Notes: a model not told the origin generated them from the sequence alone. Numbered from the stretch's first letter, positions 16,119-24,105 are shown. The stretch: DNA of 27,840 nucleotides from an uncultured Christensenella sp. (GCA_910585705.1 CAJUER010000009.1:1-27840); one strand, 5' to 3'. A program made the numbers and translations.

Positions 16119-16532
16119 TTATAAATTTATTGTTACGGTCTTAAAGTCGCAATAATATTCGGCTGTTTTACCTTTGAACTTTAATACGCAATAATCGGGG
16201 TCGGTTACGCCTTGTTTATAAAATATTTTATCGCCAAAACGCCAAATCGTATCCTTTGTCGGTTGGTCGGTGCAAATTTCCATTTCACCGACAACACAAA
16301 CCCCTTGATATTTGAATTTCCCGCGCTTGTAAAAATATATGCAAGCCCTATTGTTTGCCGTATATTGCTTGATTTTTTTAGATGACGTATTAGTAGAAAA
16401 ATACATCTCGTTTCCGTCGATTTTTCTCGGCGCAAGCATAGCGCGAATAACGGGAAAACCTTGCTCGTTTACGGAAGCGATAAACGCAGTTTTTTGCTCT
16501 GAAATAAATTGAAAGATTCGTGCTTTGTCCAT
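16119..16532 (-). CDS. Pyridoxamine 5'-phosphate oxidase-like flavin-binding protein
   Basis: 137 aa. The split-barrel fold of the PNPOx-like/general stress protein 26 group is visible: FIASVNEQGFPVIRAMLAPRK (strands 1-2), NEMYFSTNTSSKKIKQ (the S/T-x-K phosphate-binding segment), RACIYFYKRGKFKYQGV and VVGEMEI. Proteins of this group bind FMN or F420 and often act in redox stress; true PNP oxidases are longer and carry extra substrate residues, so vitamin B6 synthesis is unlikely. SD GGAGAG precedes the ATG. Single-gene unit with a consensus-like promoter. Confidence 0.88.
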   Translation of the reverse strand: MDKARIFQFISEQKTAFIASVNEQGFPVIRAMLAPRKIDGNEMYFSTNTSSKKIKQYTANNRACIYFYKRGKFKYQGVCVVGEMEICTDQPTKDTIWRFGDKIFYKQGVTDPDYCVLKFKGKTAEYYCDFKTVTINL

Positions 16533-16579
16533 TGTATTCTCTCCGTTAAATTTCTATATGTTGTTTTATTTACATATAT

Positions 16580-16608
16580 ATTGTATCACAAACAAACACA
16601 TTTTTCAA
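16580..16608 (-). promoter_or_regulatory. Promoter of the PNPOx-like gene
   Basis: Minus strand: TTGAAA (16608-16603), 17 bp, TACAAT (16585-16580). Confidence 0.75.
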
Positions 16609-16623
16609 GTGTATGGCTATATA

Positions 16624-16677
16624 AAAAGCGCTTCCCCGCTCGTTCCTATTGACGACGACAGCGACTTGCCGTTTTAA
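16624..16677 (+). pseudogene. Relic of the SSB acidic C-terminal tail
   Basis: The plus frame reads KSASPLVPIDDDSDLPF then TAA. PIDDDSDLPF is the hallmark protein-interaction tip of single-stranded DNA-binding proteins. No OB-fold sequence lies upstream, since the preceding bases form the PNPOx-like promoter, so only the tail survives. Confidence 0.5.
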
Positions 16678-16718
16678 CGGCTTAATGGGTGGGTTTCCTT
16701 CGGGTGTGGAGAATAGAA

Positions 16719-16747
16719 AAAGCACAAGGCTGTTAGCCCTGTGCTTT
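16719..16747. terminator. Terminator, mainly for tRNA-Ala
   Basis: AAAGCACAAGGC and GCCCTGTGCTTT around TGTTA, with one small mismatch. On the minus strand it is followed by TTTTTC, so it ends the tRNA-Ala transcript; on the plus strand CTCTTTT follows. Confidence 0.75.
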
Positions 16748-16830
16748 CTCTTTTAGTTGTATGCAATAAAGCCAGCAACACCGTTCACGAAAATGTATTC
16801 CGTTTTAGGGTGTTCAAACTTTAACGACAC

Positions 16831-16906
16831 TGGTGGAGATAGCCGGATTCGAACCGGCGACCTATACGTTGCGAACGTATCGCGCTACCAACTGTGCTAT
16901 ATCCCC
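16831..16906 (-). tRNA. tRNA-Ala (anticodon CGC)
   Basis: 76 nt with encoded CCA. The anticodon arm is ATACG-TTCGCAA-CGTAT, giving CGC, which reads GCG. The acceptor GGGGATA/TATCTCC contains the G3-U70 pair that marks alanine tRNAs. The T arm has GTTCGAATC. Confidence 0.95.
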
Positions 16907-16926
16907 GAAATGTGATTACGCTCCGT

Positions 16927-16955
16927 ATTATATCATTTTACGAATACGTTGGCAA
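16927..16955 (-). promoter_or_regulatory. Promoter of tRNA-Ala
   Basis: Minus strand: TTGCCA (16955-16950), 17 bp, TATAAT (16932-16927). Confidence 0.75.
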
Positions 16956-16981
16956 GCGATACGACGCAAATTTTTTTTCTT

Positions 16982-17164
16982 TCACTTTTTAAAATTTTTT
17001 GCGCTGCGCTTTTTATTTGCGCCCGTCTTTTTCAAGTACTCCGCACACTCTTTATCATAACCGAAATCGCATTGCAATGCGTCGTTGGTGTTTTTCCCCG
17101 TAAGCGTACAAATCTCGCACTCTTCCTCCCAACTCCACTTGCAATACGGGCAACCTCTTTTCAT
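16982..17164 (-). CDS. Cys-rich mini-protein (putative zinc ribbon)
   Basis: 60 aa from ATG 17164, preceded by a strong SD (GGAGGAG); the longer frame upstream lacks a start signal. It has CPYC at residues 5-8, CEIC near 16-19 and single Cys in LQCDFGYDKEC, enough ligands for one or two zinc sites. The C-terminus is Lys-rich (KKTGANKKRSAKNFKK). Function unknown. Confidence 0.72.
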   Translation of the reverse strand: MKRGCPYCKWSWEEECEICTLTGKNTNDALQCDFGYDKECAEYLKKTGANKKRSAKNFKK

Positions 17165-17264
17165 AGAAAAACTCCTCCGCTTTAATTTTGCCCGTTTTTC
17201 GTGTATTTTAACCGAGTATCTTCCTCGCAAAAAATATTCAGCCCGCGCAACGACGTGCAAACGC

Positions 17265-17293
17265 TTGCATACGCCCGCAAAAACTGTTATAAT
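17265..17293 (+). promoter_or_regulatory. Promoter of tRNA-Val
   Basis: TTGCAT (17265-17270), 17 bp, TATAAT (17288-17293). Confidence 0.75.
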
Positions 17294-17304
17294 ATTTAAA
17301 GTTC

Positions 17305-17381
<77 letters not shown>

Positions 17382-17385
17382 CGAC

Positions 17386-17425
17386 GCGACTGTAAAGATT
17401 AACTTTCTTTTCAGTCGCTTTTTTT
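17386..17425 (+). terminator. Terminator of tRNA-Val
   Basis: GCGACTG (17386-17392) pairs with CAGTCGC (17412-17418) and is followed by seven T. Confidence 0.85.
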
Positions 17426-17525
17426 ATTTCGAAACGCGCCGACGGAATAACCCTTCGTAAATTTACGTTGCAAACGAAAATACTTTAAAATTTGTTTGTT
17501 CTCTTTCGTGTCCCTTTCCCGTCGC

Positions 17526-17554
17526 TTGAAAAGACGGTTCCGCTTTGATATAAT
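17526..17554 (+). promoter_or_regulatory. Promoter of the GNAT gene, abutting the start codon
   Basis: TTGAAA (17526-17531), 17 bp, TATAAT (17549-17554). The -10 box touches the ATG at 17555. Standard spacing puts +1 at 17561, the A of a second in-frame ATG. Confidence 0.8.
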
Positions 17555-17560
17555 ATGTTT

Positions 17561-18001
17561 ATGGTAAAAGACAAGAAAATAACTATACGATATGCGCAGG
17601 AAAGCGACAGAGATTTCTGGTTTTCGCTCGACGCACATTTATCGGCGGAGCAGTTTCAAATTAAAGTCAGGGATAAACAAGGCTACGTCTTGCTGTCCGA
17701 CGGCGTTCCGTCAGGTATTCTTCGCTATAACCTGTTCTGGGACAACACTCCCTTTTGCAATCTGTTGTACGTCAAAGAAGGCTGCCGAAAGCAGGGCTAC
17801 GGAAAGGCGCTTATGCGGTTTTGGGAAAGGGAAATGCACGCACAGGGATATGAGCTTCTTCTCGTATCCACACGGAGCGACGAAGACGCGCAATATTTTT
17901 ACAGCAAAACGGGATACACTCAGTGCGGGAACTTAAACCTGCCCGGGCAAACAACCGAGCTGTTCTTTGAAAAACAGCTTACCGATTCGATTTATATTTA
18001 A
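17561..18001 (+). CDS. GNAT family N-acetyltransferase, probably leaderless
   Basis: 146 aa from ATG 17561 (MVKDKKITIRYAQES); an ATG two codons earlier is possible but would lie upstream of the predicted transcription start. The GNAT fold is clear: N-terminal ITIRYAQESDRDFWFSLD, motif D/A strand FCNLLYVKEGCRKQGYGKAL with the acetyl-CoA pyrophosphate loop (RKQGYG), helix MRFWEREMHAQGY, and motif B VSTRSDEDAQYFYSKTGYT. The acyl acceptor is unknown. There is no room for a ribosome-binding site, so the mRNA should begin at the AUG. Confidence 0.88.
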   Translation: MVKDKKITIRYAQESDRDFWFSLDAHLSAEQFQIKVRDKQGYVLLSDGVPSGILRYNLFWDNTPFCNLLYVKEGCRKQGYGKALMRFWEREMHAQGYELLLVSTRSDEDAQYFYSKTGYTQCGNLNLPGQTTELFFEKQLTDSIYI

Positions 18002-18058
18002 AGAAGCCTTGCCGCCTTATCCGTTCATATTATGGCAATATTTATATATCGAGCGGGC

Positions 18059-18135
18059 TTGATTTTCATATAATTGTATTATATAATAAAAACACAGGCG
18101 TTAAACGCACAATATCGATAAAAATTTATCGATAT
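18059..18135 (+). promoter_or_regulatory. Promoter and downstream palindrome of the NfeD-flotillin operon
   Basis: TTGATT (18059-18064), 17 bp, TATAAT (18082-18087). Downstream, 18112-18135 is a 24-bp palindrome (ATATCGATAAA, AA, its complement) inside the roughly 105-nt leader. It may be an operator or a weak hairpin. Confidence 0.65.
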
Positions 18136-18199
18136 ATCGTTTGAACGTATGCCGCACGGTTTATTATATAACCGTGAGCAAAAATGGAGACAATAAAAA

Positions 18200-18856
18200 A
18201 TGAGTGAATGGTTTAAAGGGCTTTCCGCCCTCGAACATGTGTATCTTTGGCTGGGCGTTGCGGCAACGGCTTTTCTGATTGTTCAGATTATTCTGCTGCT
18301 TTGCACATCCTTCGGCGGCGACGTAGATATCGACGGAGACGGTGACATTGACGTGGACACCGATTCGGGCGTTTCTATATTCACCGTGAAAAGCGTTACG
18401 GCTTTCTTTGCCGTCGGCAGCTGGGCAGGACTTCTTACCTGCACGCTTGCCTCGCAGAAGCTGCAATGGCTTTCCGTTCTTGTCGCAATTTTGGCGGGCG
18501 CGGCGGCTATGGCGGTTGTTGCGCTTGCAATGAGAGCAATGCTTAAACTGCAATGCAACGGCGCAGTTCAGTACGAAAAACTTACCGGCAAGCAAGCCAC
18601 CGTTTACGTGGCTATCCCCGCCGCGAGAAGCGGACGCGGAAAAATAACGCTCACCGCGCAGGGAAGATTTTTGGAGCTGGACGCAATGACTGACGAAACC
18701 GACAAAATTTCGGTTGACGAGTGCGTCGAAATTATTTCAACCGACAACGACTGTACCGTCGTAAAACGTATAACCGTTTCGGAAGCGGACTCTGCCGCAG
18801 AACAAGAGAATATCGAAAAACAGGACAATATTATAAAGGAGAATATAAATGATTAA
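18200..18856 (+). CDS. NfeD/YqiJ-like membrane protein, flotillin partner
   Basis: 218 aa, SD GGAG. TM1 is at 11-37, then a short Asp-rich segment DVDIDGDGDIDVDTDSG (about 41-57) that resembles a calcium-binding EF-hand loop, then TM2 and TM3 (residues 65-115). A C-terminal OB-fold-like NfeD domain (about 120-195: GKQATVYVAIPAARSGRGK, then VDECVEIISTD) and a Gln/Asn-rich tail follow. NfeD-type proteins are encoded beside flotillins or stomatins and work with them in membrane microdomains. The reading frame overlaps the flotillin start by 8 bp, so they are translationally coupled. Confidence 0.85.
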   Translation: MSEWFKGLSALEHVYLWLGVAATAFLIVQIILLLCTSFGGDVDIDGDGDIDVDTDSGVSIFTVKSVTAFFAVGSWAGLLTCTLASQKLQWLSVLVAILAGAAAMAVVALAMRAMLKLQCNGAVQYEKLTGKQATVYVAIPAARSGRGKITLTAQGRFLELDAMTDETDKISVDECVEIISTDNDCTVVKRITVSEADSAAEQENIEKQDNIIKENIND

Positions 18857-20288
18857 CTTACTTGCATCTATGACCGTAACGATTTCCGTTATTTTGGTCG
18901 TGGTGGTTGTGCTTGTCGCCGCAATGTTGCTTTTATTGGTACTATGCCGCTACAAGAAATGCCCCTCCGACAAGATAATGGTTATCTACGGTAAAATTTC
19001 GCCCAACAAAGACGGAACTTACAGAAGCGCGAAATGTATTCACGGCGGCGCGGCTTTTATCTGGCCGTTCATCCAGTCGTATACGTTCCTTGACTTAACC
19101 CCCCTTTCCATCTCCGTCGACCTTAAAAACGCGCTGTCGAAGCAGAATATCCGTATCGACGTACCCTCGATTTTCACCGTAGGTATTTCCACCGATCCTT
19201 CGATAATGCAGAATGCAGCGGAAAGACTTTTGGGCTTACAGCTCAAACAGATTTCCGAACTTGCTAAGGACGTTATCTTCGGTCAGCTGCGTTTGGTTAT
19301 CGCGACTATGGAAATCGAAGAAATCAACACCGACCGCGACAAATTCCTCGAAGCTATTTCAAGAAACGTTGAAGGCGAGCTTAAAAAGATAGGCTTAAAG
19401 CTCATCAACGTTAACATGACGGATATTTCCGACGAAAGCGGTTACATAGTCGCGCTCGGTAAAGAAGCGGCGGCAAAAGCAATAAACGACGCGAAAATTT
19501 CCGTTGCGGAAGAAAACCGCAAAGGCGCCATAGGTGAAGCAAACGCGCTCATGCAGCAGCGTATCAACGTTGCCGAAGCGGAAAGCCGCGCAATCGAAGG
19601 CGAAAACAAGGCAAAGGCGGAAATAGCGCAGTCTAAGGCGCTGCTCCGCGAGAAAGAAGCCGAAGCTATGAAGGTTGCCGTAACCGCAGAAAACGTTCAG
19701 GCGGCGAAAGCAAAAGAAGAAAGCTACGCGGCAGAAAAGCAGGCGGAAATCGCGCGTGCATCGCGTGAAAAAGCGACGAAGGAAGCCGACGTCATAGTCG
19801 CTTCGGAAATCGAAAAGAGAAGAAAAGAAATCGAGGCGGATGCGGAAGCGGAAAACGTACGCCGCCGTGCAAAAGGTGAAGCAGACGCTATCTATGCGAA
19901 GATGGAAGCCGAAGCGCGCGGTTTATTCGAAACGCTTTCCAAGCAGGCGGAAGGTATGGATAAACTCGTTCGCGCCGCAGGCACCGCAGACGAAGCAGTA
20001 CGCCTTATGATAGCAGACAAACTCGAAGAGCTTGTTTCCACGCAGGTGGAAGCTATCAAGAACCTTAAAATCGACAAAGTCACCGTTTGGGAAAACGGAC
20101 AGAATTCCGAAGGAAAGTCTGCAACCGCGAACTTTGTGTCGGGCATAATGAAGTCCCTTCCCCCTCTCGACGACCTGTATTCGATGGCGGGCTTGAAAAT
20201 GCCCAAGCTGATAGCTCCCGAAAAAATCGAGGAAGAAAACCATGTAAACAAAAAGAATAAAAATCCCGAAAAGAAAGACAAGAACTAA
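18849..20288 (+). CDS. Flotillin-like membrane microdomain scaffold protein
   Basis: 479 aa, SD AAAGGAG inside the previous gene. An N-terminal hydrophobic hairpin/TM is at 8-34. The SPHF/Band 7 domain spans about 40-215 (KIMVIYGKI, FIWPFIQSYTFLDLTPLSI, VDLKNALSKQNIRIDVPSIF, LKLINVNMTDI). A long Ala/Glu/Lys-rich coiled coil (about 225-380) carries repeated AEAE/GEA motifs typical of flotillins. The Lys-rich end (KKNKNPEKKDKN) is unusual in length. Flotillins oligomerise on the inner membrane face and organise lipid domains, secretion and signalling complexes. Operon with the NfeD-like gene; terminator at 20315. Confidence 0.93.
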   Translation: MINLLASMTVTISVILVVVVVLVAAMLLLLVLCRYKKCPSDKIMVIYGKISPNKDGTYRSAKCIHGGAAFIWPFIQSYTFLDLTPLSISVDLKNALSKQNIRIDVPSIFTVGISTDPSIMQNAAERLLGLQLKQISELAKDVIFGQLRLVIATMEIEEINTDRDKFLEAISRNVEGELKKIGLKLINVNMTDISDESGYIVALGKEAAAKAINDAKISVAEENRKGAIGEANALMQQRINVAEAESRAIEGENKAKAEIAQSKALLREKEAEAMKVAVTAENVQAAKAKEESYAAEKQAEIARASREKATKEADVIVASEIEKRRKEIEADAEAENVRRRAKGEADAIYAKMEAEARGLFETLSKQAEGMDKLVRAAGTADEAVRLMIADKLEELVSTQVEAIKNLKIDKVTVWENGQNSEGKSATANFVSGIMKSLPPLDDLYSMAGLKMPKLIAPEKIEEENHVNKKNKNPEKKDKN

Positions 20289-20314
20289 CTTTTGACTAAG
20301 GATTATAAAACGGC

Positions 20315-20352
20315 GTGTGCCGCGCGGAAATTTCCGCGCGGCACACTTTTTT
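20315..20352. terminator. Strong terminator after flotillin
   Basis: GTGTGCCGCGCGGAAA and its exact complement form a 16-bp stem, followed by T6 on the plus strand. The minus side is less T-rich. Confidence 0.9.
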
Positions 20353-20395
20353 AAAAAGAGAAAAATAAGAGAACTAACAAAACGCTTAATTTATA

Positions 20396-23077
20396 TTATG
20401 CAGCATTGCTTCCCGTTATGCCCACCGCCTTACCTACGCCGCGCTTTTTACCGTATGAAGCTTTACGCTTTTCCACTTTACGTTTGGATACGGCGCGGAT
20501 CACAAGCTTGTAAATTTCACCTACGGGAATTACGGAAAGCGACAAGCCCGCAACAACAAGCCATTGCTTCCACGAAAGCGCGCAAAGTCCGAACGCGGGC
20601 GCAAGCGGTCCGAACGCAAGCATTACGTTGACGACTATCGCAAGCGCAACGGTTACAAGCAGAACCTTGTTCGAAGCGACTCCGCACCGGAAAAGCGACT
20701 GTCTTTCCGAACGCACGTTGAAAGAGTGGAAAAGTTCAAGGAACGACATTGTGAGGAAGGTCATCGCGGTTGCAACTTCGTTTCCGCAAAGTTTAAGCGT
20801 TACGGCATACACGCCGACGGAAACCGCCGTCAGATAAATTCCGAAAAATACGATAAGCGAAACCGAACTTTTCGAGAACAGACTTTTTTCCGCTTTGACG
20901 GGCGGACGCTTCATAATATCCGCGTCCTCCTTTTCCATTCCCAGCGCTAAAACGGGGAAGCTGTCCGTTATCAGATTGAGCCACAGCAGCTGTGTGGACA
21001 AAAGGAAATCACTGCGGAAAAACACGAGGGAGGCGATAAGTATCGCCAACACTTCGGCAAGATTAGTCGAAATAAAAAACTGTATGGTCTTTCTTATATT
21101 GGCGGAAATGCGTCTGCCCTCGCGCACGGCGGAAACGATAGTAGTAAAATTATCGTCGGCAATGACCATATCGGAAGCGCTTTTCGTAACGTCCGTGCCC
21201 GCCTTGCCCATCGCTATACCTATGTCGGCGGTCTTAATGCTCGGCGCGTCGTTTATTCCGTCGCCCGTCATTGCCACAACGCGGCCGCGCTTTTTCAACG
21301 CCTTAACAATCATATTTTTGTGCTTGGGAGAAACGCGAGCGAATACGCGGCACTTGGATATTACTTCGGCGCGTTCCTCTTTGGAAAGCGCGTCAAGCTC
21401 GTCGCCCGTCGTAACCTCGCTCATCTCTTCGGCAATGCCCAGTTTTTTTGCTATCGCAAATGCCGTGCGCACATGGTCTCCCGTTATCATCACCGTTGCA
21501 ACGCCGGCAGCCTTACATTCGGCTACGGCTTCCTTAACGCCCTCTTTTAACCCGTCGATCATTCCGCAAAGCCCGATAAACACCAGTCCGTCTTCCTTTG
21601 CCGCGCCGTCGAAATTTCTGTACGCAAAGCCGAGCACGCGCAACGCCCCGTCCGACATTTCGCACGTCTTATCCGCTATCGCCTTTTTGTCTTCTTTGGT
21701 GATTGCCCGAACGCCCGCCGCCGTCAGCACAAACGAGCACCTGTTGCAAAGCATGTCGGGCGCGCCCTTCACAAGGCTTAATTGCTCGTTACCGAAATCC
21801 GCCGCTACGGTCATCATCTTCCTTTCAGACGTGAACGGAAGCTCCGCAAGCTTTGTAAATTCCGCAGAATATCCGCAGTCGTCAGCATATGTTTTCAATG
21901 CGATTTCGGTAGGATCGCCTATGTATGCGCCCGAGCCTCCCTTCAACGACGTGCAGACCGACATACATTGAAGCAGTTTGGCTTTCACGCCCGTATTGTT
22001 TACGCTTACAAGGTCACAGAAGTCGCCCCATACTTCGGTTACTTTAAGTTTGTTCTGGGTAAGCGTGCCCGTTTTATCCGAACAGATTACAGAACAGCCG
22101 CCCAGCGTTTCCACCGATTTCAGCTTTCGGATTACAACTTTCTTTTTACTCATCTTCTGCACGCCCATTGCCATAATTATGGTTACGACGGCAGGCAGAC
22201 CTTCGGGAATGGCGGCGACCGCGATTGCGACTGAGGTCATAAAGTTTTTCAGTATTCCGTCGTTCTTGACAAATATGCCAAACAGGAAAATGACTGCGGT
22301 TATTGCAAGCACTACAGCCGAAATTATTTTGCCGAGCTTGTTCAAAGATTTTTCAAGCGGAGTTCCTGTGGCTTTCGCGTCTTTGAGCATGGCGGCAATT
22401 TTACCCATTTCCGTGCCCATGCCTACGGCGGTCACAACCGCCGTCGCGTTGCCGCGCACAACGTAAGTTGAACTGAAAAGCGTATTTGTCATCGCGCCGA
22501 GCGCAACCTTGTTTCCGCGTATAGTTTCGGCGTTTTTATCCACGCTCACGCTTTCGCCCGTCAGGGCGGATTCGTCGCACTTTAAGCCGTTACTTTCTAT
22601 AATGCGGCAATCGGCGGGAATAACGTCGCCCTCTTCCAAAAGGATAATGTCGCCGACGGTAATTTGCGAACTTTCAACCGCAAACTCCTTGCCCGCGCGG
22701 CGGACTTTTACCGTGCCTGCGGAAAGCTTCTTTAAATTTTCAATCGCTTTGTCCGCGCGGAACTGCTGCACCGTACCCACTACGGCGTTTAGTAAAATTA
22801 TGGCGAGAATAATGAACGTGTCGGTCAAATCGTTTCTATCTTTGGAAATAAACGCGATTACAGCCGAAACCGCCGCAGCGGCAATCAACAGTAAAGTCAT
22901 AAAATCTTTGAACTGCGATAAAAACAGCTTAATTATCCCCGTCTTTTTGCCGCGCTCGATAACGTTTTCGCCGTGCTTGCTTATACGCGCCGCCGCTTCC
23001 TCTTCGGTAAGTCCGCTTGCGGCACTGTTTAATTTTTTCAGCGCGGTTGCGCTGTCGGTGAAACAGAAATTTTGCAT
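20396..23077 (-). CDS. P-type (IIA, SERCA-like) Ca2+-transporting ATPase
   Basis: 893 aa. The N-terminal cation-ATPase domain is LKKLNSAASGLTEEEAAARI. The actuator TGES is at 173-176, the TM4 ion-site motif AAIPEGLPA at 288-296, and the phosphorylated Asp in DKTGTLT at 334-340. Later come KGAPD in the nucleotide domain, the hinge TGDGINDAPS, TM5 ISTNLAEV and TM6 NLITDSFPVLALG. TM4 Glu, the TM5 Asn/Glu pair and TM6 N-x(2)-TD match calcium-binding residues of SERCA. Ten membrane helices and the length fit the family. It exports Ca2+ from the cytosol using ATP. The start ATG has only a weak SD. The C-terminus is unusually basic (RKVEKRKASYGKKRG). Confidence 0.95.
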   Translation of the reverse strand: MQNFCFTDSATALKKLNSAASGLTEEEAAARISKHGENVIERGKKTGIIKLFLSQFKDFMTLLLIAAAAVSAVIAFISKDRNDLTDTFIILAIILLNAVVGTVQQFRADKAIENLKKLSAGTVKVRRAGKEFAVESSQITVGDIILLEEGDVIPADCRIIESNGLKCDESALTGESVSVDKNAETIRGNKVALGAMTNTLFSSTYVVRGNATAVVTAVGMGTEMGKIAAMLKDAKATGTPLEKSLNKLGKIISAVVLAITAVIFLFGIFVKNDGILKNFMTSVAIAVAAIPEGLPAVVTIIMAMGVQKMSKKKVVIRKLKSVETLGGCSVICSDKTGTLTQNKLKVTEVWGDFCDLVSVNNTGVKAKLLQCMSVCTSLKGGSGAYIGDPTEIALKTYADDCGYSAEFTKLAELPFTSERKMMTVAADFGNEQLSLVKGAPDMLCNRCSFVLTAAGVRAITKEDKKAIADKTCEMSDGALRVLGFAYRNFDGAAKEDGLVFIGLCGMIDGLKEGVKEAVAECKAAGVATVMITGDHVRTAFAIAKKLGIAEEMSEVTTGDELDALSKEERAEVISKCRVFARVSPKHKNMIVKALKKRGRVVAMTGDGINDAPSIKTADIGIAMGKAGTDVTKSASDMVIADDNFTTIVSAVREGRRISANIRKTIQFFISTNLAEVLAILIASLVFFRSDFLLSTQLLWLNLITDSFPVLALGMEKEDADIMKRPPVKAEKSLFSKSSVSLIVFFGIYLTAVSVGVYAVTLKLCGNEVATAMTFLTMSFLELFHSFNVRSERQSLFRCGVASNKVLLVTVALAIVVNVMLAFGPLAPAFGLCALSWKQWLVVAGLSLSVIPVGEIYKLVIRAVSKRKVEKRKASYGKKRGVGKAVGITGSNAA

Positions 23078-23194
23078 ACTCTATTCATATTCAACTTGTC
23101 CGCCCTATATGATTGTCCGCCTTTTTTAGCTTTGATTTTACTTCATAGTTCATTCCTCATAACCCACTCTTTTAAAGCCGCCCGAACTTAAAAA

Positions 23195-23210
23195 GCATTT
23201 CATGAAATGC
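23195..23210. repeat. Perfect 16-bp palindrome upstream of the Ca2+-ATPase gene
   Basis: GCATTTCATGAAATGC, 118 bp upstream of the ATPase start. It could be an operator. I see no strong promoter hexamers beside it. Confidence 0.45.
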
Positions 23211-23269
23211 CTGTAAAAAATTATTTTAAAATAGTAAAAACAAAAAAATAAAAAACCCGTTAAAAACGC

Positions 23270-23298
23270 TTGAAATTTTCGGGTTTTCCTTATATAAT
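23270..23298 (+). promoter_or_regulatory. Promoter of tRNA-Gln
   Basis: TTGAAA (23270-23275), 17 bp, TATAAT (23293-23298). Confidence 0.8.
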
Positions 23299-23318
23299 AA
23301 TTAAGCAATTCAAATAAT

Positions 23319-23393
23319 TGGGGTGTCGCCAAGCGGTAAGGCAACGGACTCTGACTCCGTCATTCGTTGGTTCAAATCCAGCTACCCCAGCCA
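23319..23393 (+). tRNA. tRNA-Gln (anticodon CTG), probable integration site
   Basis: 75 nt with encoded CCA. The anticodon arm is ACGGA-CTCTGAC-TCCGT, giving CTG, which reads CAG. The acceptor TGGGGTG/TACCCCA begins with the U1-A72 pair usual for glutamine. Phage-like genes begin directly after it, so its 3' half is the likely attachment core. Confidence 0.93.
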
Positions 23394-23433
23394 AAAAAGC
23401 AGGTAAAAACGCTCGTTTTTGCCTGCTTTTTTT
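23394..23433 (+). terminator. Terminator of tRNA-Gln
   Basis: AAAAAGCAGG-T-AAAAACG pairs with CGTTTTT-GCCTGC around CT, and the T-run reaches 23433. Confidence 0.85.
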
Positions 23434-23435
23434 AT

Positions 23436-23459
23436 TTAGTCCCAACTTAGTCCCAACTT
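23436..23459. repeat. Tandem direct repeat next to the tRNA
   Basis: TTAGTCCCAAC occurs twice head to tail, followed by TT. Its place just past the tRNA terminator fits an arm-type recombinase site or a recombination scar. Confidence 0.55.
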
Positions 23460-23460
23460 T

Positions 23461-23864
23461 AAAAATGCTTGTATATAGTCAAACCGCCGCGCCCTCGCGC
23501 GGCTTTTTCTTATGTTTTGGCGGAGTATCGGAACGCCGGAACAAGTAGTCTAAGCTTAAACCACCCCCACGAGCTCGCGAACATGATGGGGCGACAACGT
23601 GCATACAAGGCGGCAACGCTCGCCCTGCACATAACCCACCTTAACAGCCTAAGCCGCGCAAGCGGCTTTTTCCTTTACTCGGCGTTCGCGCTGTAAGGCG
23701 ACACCGCCCGACGCGTCGGAACGCCGCGAACGCCCCACCGCATACGGCGCAAGCCGCCGCTTCAAACGCTTTCCGCCGCTTTTAATCAGACGTGCAAACC
23801 GACACGGCGGTTTTTTTGCGTAGTTTTTTATAGAAGAAATTTTGTATTAATTATATAAGACGGC
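23461..23864. other. Non-coding block with three terminator-like hairpins
   Basis: I see no gene. Three plus-strand hairpins each end in a T-run: GCCGCGC/GCGCGGC (23486-23503), GCCGC/GCGGC (23653-23666) and AAACCG/CGGTTT (23796-23813). The 11-mer TCGGAACGCCG occurs at about 23526 and 23715. The base composition is far more GC-rich than the flanking iteron region. This is a possible replication, packaging or transcription-insulation region of the element. Confidence 0.5.
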
Positions 23865-23947
23865 AAAAACCGTACTAAACTATTTGTCAATACCGTAATT
23901 TTTATTGTTGTAAACCGTACTTTTAAATTTACAAAAAGTACGGTTTT
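23865..23947. repeat. Iteron-like ACCGTA array
   Basis: ACCGTA occurs at 23869, 23892 and 23914 (steps of 23 and 22 bp, about two helix turns), and inverted as TACGGT at 23939. The last two are embedded in a 13-bp inverted repeat (AAACCGTACTTTT and complement). The surrounding DNA is AT-rich. It lies on the 3' side of the replication-type gene, so it may be a Rep-binding origin or an operator. Confidence 0.6.
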
Positions 23948-23960
23948 GACACTTGTTTAA

Positions 23961-24006
23961 CGTAAAAAATAAAGAAGCCGGATTTTTCTTCTTGAAAATC
24001 TGACTT
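23961..24006 (-). terminator. Terminator of the element's minus-strand operon
   Basis: On the minus strand AAGTC-A-GATTTTC pairs with GAAAAATC-C-GGCTT, followed by CTTTATTTTTTACG. Confidence 0.6.
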
Positions 24007-24105
24007 CCAACGTCGTTTTTTACCGCTCCGTGCCTTCGATACGCGCTTTTACGGCGGTTTTATGAAATTCTTTATACGCCTATAAGCGCAGGCTTTGCCT
24101 ACGCT

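Noticed and set aside
16833..17060. Plus-strand frame over tRNA-Ala (MEIAGFEPATYTLRTYRATN)
   Set aside because: It is a translation of the tRNA complement, a common false gene.
20895..21971. 358-codon plus-strand open frame opposite the Ca2+-ATPase
   Set aside because: The Ser/Ala-rich composition is that of an antisense shadow. The ATPase has all its motifs.
23150..23440. Minus-strand frames across tRNA-Gln, including one reading VAGFEPTNDGVRVRCL
   Set aside because: These are the well-known false proteins produced by translating tRNA genes. The VGTKLGL stretch from the direct repeat is not enough to call an integrase tail.
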